A stretch of 64,000 bases of DNA from Phoronis australis (Eukaryota > Phoronida > Phoronidae). This document shows, in pieces, positions 60,301 to 64,000 of this stretch; position 1 is the stretch's first letter, and each line of letters opens with the position of its first letter. The notes beneath the pieces were generated by a model that saw nothing but the letters and a program-made list of their open reading frames with translations, ran no database searches and had not been told where the DNA came from. Location of the stretch: assembly GCA_002633005.1 (NCBI GenBank), contig NMRA01000129.1:565108-629107 (forward strand), written 5' to 3'. A program made the position numbers and the translations under genes.

Positions 60301-61325
60301 AACCCTCAAACGTTTGGAAGAAAATTTGAAAACTCCTTTGAAAGTCTGCTTAAGGGGAAAGCATGACCTACACTTTTAGTGAATTACTCGGCAGCTGTGG
60401 GGAAAGACCACCCACTAAGCATTATAATATTCAATCTATGACATATGGAGTGCCAGTTTTTAGTTGATTCCAGCTTTTATCTTTCAAGGGGAATCCCTTT
60501 TGCATTTGCAGGTGACACTACAAAGATAATGGTTGAAATCATTGAAATAGGCTTTAGTATCCTTAAGTGGCACTTTTCTTGTTGGAAGTATTGATTTAAT
60601 TTAACAAATGTCACGTCTCTAATGATAAATGTTCCGTGACCTCTGTTACCATGTGAAAAGCTGCAGTGACCTTTAGTTAACTCCTAATACAAATTGAAGG
60701 GTTTTGGTAATTTGATTTAAAAAATTTCCAGTTGCCAACAAAAACAGTGTACTGATGAACTTGCTTCTGAAGAACGATGATGGTATCTATGGAAGTCGTG
60801 GCAAGCAGATTGACAAAGTGACCAGCACCCTGTTGGTAAGTCACGGATTGATGAGGTTTTATTAGGTTGTGTTCCATTTTGTCATTTTTACAACCTGGTT
60901 GCTGGTCATGTTTTCAACTTTTTGGTCATTTGTACCCATATCCCACACTCTATTTACGTTGGGGGTTCTGCAGTACATTCCAAATCTAGATTTAACACCT
61001 GAGCACTAGAGACAATGTGAAGTTATGAAAACTCCAACCCTGAGAAAGTACCACTAAAAAGGGGAAATAACTGACCAAAGTTGGCGTCTCTCATATGGGA
61101 GAGCCGGACCGCGACAAGTAGAGGACTCGAGACTGGCGTTTTCACTAGTTTTACGCAGTTTGTATGTTGCCTGCTTGTGTAATAAAAGTCAAAATGTTTT
61201 TACAGCCAAGCCGACCTGGAACTATTCGTCCGAATGGTCAGAAATGGTCCATTATGAGCCCCCTGCAGAACCGTGAACATGGGGGAGGGAAGATGGCTGA
61301 CTTTATGGACTTGTCTTCCATCTGA
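33135..61325 (+). CDS. HIF1A-like: HIF-alpha (hypoxia-inducible factor alpha subunit), lacking only its 5'-most exon(s)
   Basis: HIF-alpha is the oxygen-regulated bHLH-PAS subunit that pairs with ARNT in the nucleus to activate hypoxia-response genes. Its ODD prolines are hydroxylated by PHD enzymes for VHL-mediated destruction. Fourteen exons (33135-33322, 38245-38396, 40710-40898, 41250-41443, 48311-48417, 49627-49774, 53410-53552, 55167-55262, 56330-56448, 58146-58232, 58640-58758, 59401-59765, 60732-60835, 61206-61325) join in frame through every phase to 709 residues and a stop. Order, counting from the first complete codon: bHLH ~1-60, PAS-A ~78-140 with a C-terminal part to ~200, PAS-B ~205-326, ODD prolines 388 and 483, KRK nuclear-localisation motif 597-599. 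Single-minded and trachealess relatives lack the APYIPM degron, so HIF is the better call. The C-terminus lacks the usual FIH asparagine motif. Confidence 0.95.
35868..36478. repeat. direct duplication ~150 bp, copies 460 bp apart
   Basis: 35868-36022 and 36331-36478 share AGTTGCACATTCTC, GCAATAAAGTAAATGGGTTT and CAAGTGATTGTCTGATCTGG in the same order and orientation. The first copy ends in a short CTGCA/TGCAC repeat. Confidence 0.85.
37088..37610. repeat. 523-bp inverted repeat (foldback element)
   Basis: Arms 37088-37242 and 37454-37610 are inverted copies with ~94% identity by eye (for example AAGTGAAGATAAAATGACGC and its complement) around a 211-bp unique centre. AGTTACTGT occurs just outside at 37070-37078 and 37639-37647, which may be a target-site duplication with ragged ends. 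Confidence 0.85.
38245..38396 (+). CDS. HIF1A-like: HIF exon: PAS-A start
   Basis: Acceptor TTTCAG, donor CAG|GTGAGT. Encodes [40 protein letters not shown] and [11 protein letters not shown], the first strands of [15 protein letters not shown] and [16 protein letters not shown] match HIF-1alpha closely. Confidence 0.95.
38450..38575. repeat. 63-bp perfect-class tandem duplication
   Basis: Two adjacent 63-bp units starting GTGGATAGTTCAAAAACTGT differ at one base. They lie 50 bp after the donor of the first PAS-A exon. The period of 21 codons keeps an intronic frame open across both. Confidence 0.95.
39485..39495. repeat. poly-G run in intron
   Basis: A CAGGGGGGGGGGG-type run of about 11 Gs in the intron between the PAS-A exons. 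Length may be unreliable. Confidence 0.6.
40710..40898 (+). CDS. HIF1A-like: HIF exon: PAS-A middle
   Basis: A 63-codon phase 0/0 exon beginning [31 protein letters not shown] and [20 protein letters not shown] are the family landmarks. The linker between them is shorter than in human HIF-1alpha. Borders are CTGTCAG and AAG|GTATGT. Confidence 0.95.
41250..41443 (+). CDS. HIF1A-like: HIF exon: PAS-A end and PAS-B start
   Basis: [13 protein letters not shown] completes [24 protein letters not shown] then [14 protein letters not shown] starts PAS-B. The [10 protein letters not shown] and F.S.HSLDMKF.YCD strings are near-invariant in HIF-alpha. Borders TTTTTCAG and CAG|GTAGGC, exit after two bases of an Arg codon. 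Confidence 0.96.
43595..43820. repeat. 38-bp minisatellite, ~6 units
   Basis: Head-to-tail GAAGTGTCTGCATTCATACA...CCTTTGAGAATGATCTT units inside family 1 copy B. Copy A has the same sequence once (GTGTCTGCATGTATACCACC at ~20118), so the array expanded after the copies separated. Confidence 0.93.
44233..44396. mobile_element. 164-bp near-perfect palindrome (hairpin MITE)
   Basis: ATAGATTATTACATG at the left end and its complement at the right, with inner arms GTGGATTTTGGAGAATTATC pairing with GATAATTCTCCAAAATCCAC around a GGGGCGTAAGCCCC loop. Nearly the whole element can fold on itself. Confidence 0.88.
44396..45104. mobile_element. 709-bp DNA element with TTTATACCACA ends
   Basis: The left end TTTATACCACATACTAAACG and the reverse complement of the right end TTTATACCACAATATTAGCG are inverted repeats. 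It abuts the palindrome at 44396 and contains a tRNA-like block (44941-45012) and a TTATCTCACTAGTGAGATAA palindrome at 45029. Confidence 0.65.
44941..45013 (+). repeat. tRNA-like (pseudo) sequence
   Basis: A-box TGGTGTAGTGGTTA and B-box GGTTCGACTCC are present, but the T-arm (CCGGG/CCGTC) and acceptor stem do not pair, so I call a tRNA-derived fragment rather than a gene. Confidence 0.5.
45142..45720. mobile_element. 579-bp foldback MITE, family 2 (TTAA target)
   Basis: Both ends read TTAAGGTAACTGTGAA inwards, extended by a (T/C)TTGTTTA(C/G)(C/G)AGGTTGTATTTATG inverted repeat. The centre (45310-45505) is a second strong inverted repeat (CCAATCATATTGGTC...GACCAATGTGATTGG; ACCATGTCTCAGATTTTTGA and its complement). 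The target TTAA is duplicated. Copy A has a corresponding uninserted TTAA at 20558-20565. Relatives occur at ~23030-23486 and ~59163-59220. Confidence 0.85.
46300..48310. other. HIF intron remainder, nothing recognised
   Basis: A TGACGTCA octamer (46853-46860) is present in the intron but without supporting context. No exon is visible between 46300 and 48310. Confidence 0.4.
48311..48417 (+). CDS. HIF1A-like: HIF exon: PAS-B middle
   Basis: The exon completes the Arg codon, then encodes [20 protein letters not shown] and [24 protein letters not shown] corresponds to YEYYHALDS of vertebrate HIF-1alpha. Borders TTGTAG and ACTT|GTAAGT. It is separated from the preceding exon by a 6.9-kb intron that carries a 3-kb transposon complex. 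Confidence 0.94.
48835..48915. mobile_element. ~75-bp foldback mini-element (family 3), second copy
   Basis: CTTGAGAACCAGTTTCCTCC, a short centre with ACTGAATAA, then GAAACTGGTCCTCAAAATCG. Same arms and centre as 28140-28216. Confidence 0.6.
49627..49774 (+). CDS. HIF1A-like: HIF exon: PAS-B end
   Basis: Encodes [40 protein letters not shown] and VVCVNFVI. FxKGQ..TGQYR.LAK.GGYVW.xTQAT is the PAS-B signature of this family. Borders TTTTGCAG and CAG|GTACGG. Confidence 0.96.
49782..49850. repeat. 34-bp tandem duplication
   Basis: TTAAATGTGAACATTATGTC...CATTTAAATAT occurs twice in succession just after a HIF exon donor. Confidence 0.9.
50985..51330. repeat. dispersed repeat with internal direct duplication
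   Basis: TGGTGCAATATCTCAAAAAGGAA..GATTTTGTTCATATT (51037) and TGGTGTGATATCCCAAGAAGGAA..GATTTTGTTTGTATT (51190) are diverged copies 150 bp apart. This reads like a phylogenetically common invertebrate dispersed repeat, but I cannot name it. Confidence 0.5.
52395..52754. repeat. ~170-bp tandem duplication in HIF intron
   Basis: 52395-52556 and 52576-52754 share CTACTTGTTCTTGTAT, GATAATTAGAGGAGAGAA..TAATT and GATGTTCAATTAGGCAGAGA in order, ~85% identical. Confidence 0.88.
53410..53552 (+). CDS. HIF1A-like: HIF exon: linker after PAS-B
   Basis: [20 protein letters not shown] directly follows PAS-B as the vertebrate SGI.Q.D.IFSLQQ stretch does. The remainder ([20 protein letters not shown]) is not conserved to my knowledge. 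Borders AATTTCAG and CCTA|GTATGT. Confidence 0.88.
55167..55262 (+). CDS. HIF1A-like: HIF exon: N-terminal oxygen-dependent degradation site
   Basis: It encodes [20 protein letters not shown] then [16 protein letters not shown]...I.LDF matches the vertebrate NODD LLAPAAGDTIISLDF, putting the hydroxylatable proline at residue 388 of the assembled protein. The LxxLAP consensus is imperfect (QSLYAP). Borders TACCTCCAG and CCTG|GTATGT. Confidence 0.9.
56330..56448 (+). CDS. HIF1A-like: HIF exon: ODD region
   Basis: [36 protein letters not shown] and ASPE in frame between AACCAG and GAG|GTAGGC. No family motif beyond the acidic, disordered character expected in the ODD. The assignment depends on exact phase continuity (2 bases in, phase 0 out). 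Confidence 0.82.
57455..57600. repeat. 46-bp tandem repeat, three units
   Basis: ACAAACACTGTGTCNTGTAYGGTGCAAAGAAATRAACC-like units in the HIF intron before the 58146 exon. Confidence 0.9.
58146..58232 (+). CDS. HIF1A-like: HIF exon: sequence before the C-terminal ODD
   Basis: A 29-codon phase 0/0 exon, [16 protein letters not shown] then [13 protein letters not shown], between ACATGCAG and GAT|GTAAGT. The [14 protein letters not shown] end leads into the degron exon, like the F(S/T)TQDTDLDLE stretch in vertebrates. Being 87 bp and phase 0/0, it could be skipped without breaking the frame. Confidence 0.85.
58640..58758 (+). CDS. HIF1A-like: HIF exon: C-terminal oxygen-dependent degradation site
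   Basis: [17 protein letters not shown] contains APYIPM, the VHL-recognition core around human Pro564. Here the proline is residue 483. The residue two before the proline is Arg rather than Leu and the LxxLAP consensus reads WDLRAP. The following residues are [17 protein letters not shown]. Borders TGTTATAG and CCAA|GTACGT. Confidence 0.95.
59163..59225 (+). mobile_element. family 2 MITE terminal fragment
   Basis: GAGGTAACTGTGAACTTTGTTTACCAAGTTGTA-like stretch matches the inverted-repeat end of the MITE at 45142. Only this end is recognisable. It lies 175 bp before the HIF exon at 59401. Confidence 0.6.
59401..59765 (+). CDS. HIF1A-like: HIF exon: Pro/Ser-rich inhibitory region with nuclear-localisation motif
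   Basis: The largest exon, 365 bp. Low-complexity [13 protein letters not shown] and [13 protein letters not shown] are followed by GSPRGSPG repeats and [20 protein letters not shown]. The KRK..(~10)..W+ spacing recalls the bipartite C-terminal NLS of HIF-1alpha (RKRK...SWKRVKG). Borders TTCTGCCAG and AGTG|GTAAGC. Reading left of 59401 or right of 59765 in the same frame is intron. Confidence 0.9.
60732..60835 (+). CDS. HIF1A-like: HIF exon: putative transactivation segment
   Basis: [20 protein letters not shown] then [20 protein letters not shown] (residues 643-647) is an LxxLL-type helix motif of the kind that binds coactivators. Borders TTTCCAG and TTG|GTAAGT, frame continuous with both neighbours. 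Confidence 0.85.
61206..61325 (+). CDS. HIF1A-like: HIF last coding exon and stop
   Basis: [39 protein letters not shown] and TGA at 61323-61325, after acceptor GTTTTTACAG. Unlike vertebrate HIF-1alpha the tail has no CEVNAP sequence (the asparagine hydroxylated by FIH) and no LLRALDQVN end. A DFMDL hydrophobic/acidic patch precedes the stop. Confidence 0.88.
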   Translation, partial: PSRPGTIRPNGQKWSIMSPLQNREHGGGKMADFMDLSSI

Positions 61326-62550
61326 TGTTGCTGTCGATCTCTGGGTAACAGGTTGAAATGAGACTTGAAGGATCTTGCTGTTATGTGCACAATTGTTGTT
61401 TACTGTAAACATTTTAATTCTATGCCATCCGTTTACAATTGTTGTGTAATTAGTATGGGAGGTCGATGAACTTACACTCGATCACGGAATGTGGATGGCA
61501 CACTTAAGCTAGTGAATTACATTGCTTTCACTCTTTATGAGAACATACTATATATTTATGTTGCAGTTGCTTAAGGTAAATTGTGTTGTGAACCCAGGCG
61601 TGTCTAGCATTGCTGAATGGCGACAAAGCCAGCTTCAGCTCAACACCTACCCAGGACATCTTGTGATGATCATACATTGCTTTCACTGTTTATGAGAACA
61701 TACTATATTTATGTTGCGGTTGCTTAAGGTAAATTGTGTTGTAAACACAGACATGTCCAGCATTGCTAAATGGCAACAAGGTTGACTTCAGCTCAACAAC
61801 CACCAGGGACATCTTGTGGTAGTCATAGACAGATTCTACAAAATTGCTCAGAGGTACGTTGGTTGGATTTAGTGGCTTTTCATCCTATAACTGGAATTGG
61901 GTATCAAAGATTGTACTCAAAACATTATACCAGTGTTGTGAATATATCAAACACTTAATGTATTCTTATTAACGCTGTTCTGCATTGTGCTGTTTTTTTT
62001 TTAATGTTGGAAACTTTTAAAGTGTAGTTCTGGTAACTTACACTCCAGTTAAGTAAGTTAGGTTGTGGGTTTTGCTTTTGAATTCAGCATTAAGTGGGTA
62101 TTTTTTAACAAAAGGTTTTGTATTTATGAAATTTTAAAAACATTAAAATAATACTATCAGTTTTGACTTTTCAATATGGTATGATTCATATGACAATGAC
62201 GTATTGTGCATTTCGTCATGGTTACTATGGTAATTGGCTTTTCGAATTTGCTTAAGCTTGTAGCTGTATCCTAGTTCTAAGTTGTTGACTGGAAGAGATG
62301 CAGTTTACATGGAAATGGAGTAACGTCGTTTTTGGTGCATTTTATGGTGAACTTGTAATTACATTGTTGACGTTTTATTGTGGTGCACAAAATGAATAAC
62401 AGCGAAATAGTTTTGATAATTGCTTTGTCAGACATTGTTCTGTAATGTAAACTTCAAAACATTTTTCTCTAGAGGAAAGTTATCTTGCTTTGTTTTAGAA
62501 GCTTAAACTGTTGATCTCAAAATAACAATAAAGTGCTTTACTTCTGGAGT
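61326..62550 (+). other. HIF 3' UTR (probable)
   Basis: Sequence downstream of the stop with no further frame. A candidate polyadenylation signal AATAAA lies at 62527-62532. It includes a 155-bp tandem duplication. The extent is inferred and not demonstrated. Confidence 0.5.
61519..61828. repeat. 155-bp tandem duplication in the HIF 3' region
   Basis: 61519-61673 and 61674-61828 share ACATTGCTTTCACT, GAGAACATACTATAT, GGTAAATTGTGTTGT and GACATCTTGTG in register, about 88% identical by eye. Confidence 0.9.
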
Positions 62551-64000
62551 TGCTCTCTTAGAGGCATTCAAATTGATGTAACTGGTCAGTCAACAATTAT
62601 CTCTCAAGAAGGTTGCATGATTTTACAGTACAGTTAACGGTGATTATTACAATGCAGTTAATATTGAATTAATGCCCAAGGTAGAGTAGGTGTTTACAGT
62701 ATACTTCGTTTTAATTGTCCAATATAGTTTGTGCTTGGGTGTTGTAATGGGCACCCCGCTTTGAACCATGTTTGCTTCATTGTGAACTAAGACCAGTTAA
62801 GAGTGTCGTATTACACAAGTTTAAACATTACCAAGATGCTGATGGCTGGCTGGAGGGAAAGCTTTGCCTTTTAAATAAGCACAGTCCATTGTAGCTTAGC
62901 TCCATCTTGCATTTAGTTAAGTAGCAGGTTCTTAACATTTCGAGTAAATGGAGCACAGCGAGGATGTGGACCAAATATCAATAGGGCGACTTTTTACATG
63001 GTCGTCATCGTTTTATAACTGCCATCTGGTGGAGTTCTGATTTACTTTGCAGATGTGCGGCCTCTTAGAGAAAAATTTAATGATATCGAGAGTTTGTTTC
63101 ATAACTTTAAAGTGGGACTATACATGCAGTATTGAACCACTGGTTGAAATGCCTGACATAGTATATTTATAGATATATATTCGTGTTTGACCTAGAGTGC
63201 ACAATTAAAAGTATTTTTGTCACTTTCCATTGTTTTACTTATGTGTGTGATATAATGTGAAATAATCAATAGGGGTGCTGTGATAGATCACCATAGGGAA
63301 GACATGCACTGAACGAGGGCCCCAACTTATTTCCATTGGATGTGGGACAGTGACCCCAGCAAGCCTCCTTGTCTAACTTCCGTTATCACACCATGAATCA
63401 TTTTGGAGAAGCTGGAAGAAAATTGCCAATCATGCCTTTCCACTACTTTCTCATTCACTACCAAAATGTGGCAAGTTGGTTACTGCTCCTTTCTTGACCT
63501 ATTTAAGCCTAAATTCCATGGGAGACAACTACAGTTTGATCAAGCAAATTTAGCAGGATGACTGTATTGTAATACCAAATCCCAAACGAAAGTAATAGTA
63601 AAGTTTTTGACAAGATTTCTGTTGATTGCGTACCTGTCTCATTGAGATTTGTGCAAATACCTGTCCCAGCATATGGTGTAATCTTAATATTATAATCAAT
63701 GGGCATGGAATTTAACTTGAAAGTTTTACAACAATCGACCAACAAACCACAATTTTATTGCATTTTAATAATTGCACCGTATGGTCTGCCTATCAAAATT
63801 CATTTGGCACTTGGAAATGCAGCGACTGGAAATTGTTAACCTGTAAGTCGACTCAAAGTTGTCTGCAGGGGCTCCCAGACTTCAGAATCAATTGAGACTT
63901 CACACAGCGTCTGATTGGCCAATACTAGTTAGCTAAATGTAACCTCAGGTTGCCAATGGCGACTTCAAACTGACTTACATTATTTGCTAAATGCAACTTC
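62551..64000. other. downstream of HIF, nothing recognised
   Basis: AT-rich sequence, no exon on either strand, no clear element. Confidence 0.4.

Noticed and set aside
33135-61325. Identification as single-minded, trachealess or another bHLH-PAS factor
   Set aside because: The APYIPM degron, [10 protein letters not shown] and HSLDMKF segments together are specific to HIF-alpha.

Overview
This is a stretch of animal nuclear DNA, AT-rich and intron-rich. Spliced genes with GT..AG introns, many interspersed repeats and short N-runs rule out a prokaryote, organelle or virus. The proteins resemble bilaterian homologues, with a tRNA-derived SINE and foldback-MITE load typical of marine invertebrates. 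I think a non-vertebrate (invertebrate deuterostome or lophotrochozoan) is likely, but I cannot name the species.

Two genes are clear. (1) On the minus strand, from about 8049 down to 1110 and running off the left edge, is the 5' part of VWA8, the mitochondrial AAA+/von Willebrand A-domain ATPase. It has nine exons whose phases all join in frame, from an exon carrying a mitochondrial-type N-terminus through the first AAA module. One 111-bp exon is present twice inside a ~400-bp near-identical direct duplication that abuts a single N. (2) On the plus strand, 33135-61325, is a hypoxia-inducible factor alpha subunit (HIF-alpha). Fourteen exons join in frame to 709 residues with bHLH, PAS-A, PAS-B, two oxygen-dependent degradation prolines, a basic nuclear-localisation region and a stop codon. 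Only the short N-terminal exon(s) before the bHLH were not found. A third possible gene is a short coding segment with an acidic tail at 9266-9454 on the minus strand.

Layout: 1-8050 VWA8 (with a 21-bp minisatellite at 601-870, a SINE at ~4800-4980, and a 931-bp foldback element in intron 1). 8050-8450 is the presumed VWA8 promoter flank, ending in poly-C and an N. 9266-9454 is the acidic-tail segment. 9455-10690 holds remnants of two LINEs on opposite strands. 10.7-33.1 kb is gene-poor: SINEs, a gapped 86-bp tandem repeat, microsatellites, a 4.3-kb compound DNA-transposon complex (19.8-24.1 kb), a hAT-like MITE (28.5-28.9 kb), and probably the missing HIF 5' exon and promoter. 33.1-61.3 kb is HIF, whose introns contain tandem duplications, a 520-bp inverted repeat, and a 3-kb nested transposon complex (43.25-46.30 kb). 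61.3-64 kb is the HIF 3' UTR with a 155-bp tandem duplication, then downstream sequence.

The two genes are divergently oriented with ~25 kb between their known coding ends. I see no functional link in the sequence beyond adjacency (mitochondrial ATPase, oxygen-sensing transcription factor). I found no clearly novel gene system. The most interesting items are the duplicated VWA8 exon, the divergent hydroxylation sites and atypical C-terminus of this HIF-alpha, and the nested TTAA-type transposons in which one copy supplies the empty site of an insertion in the other.
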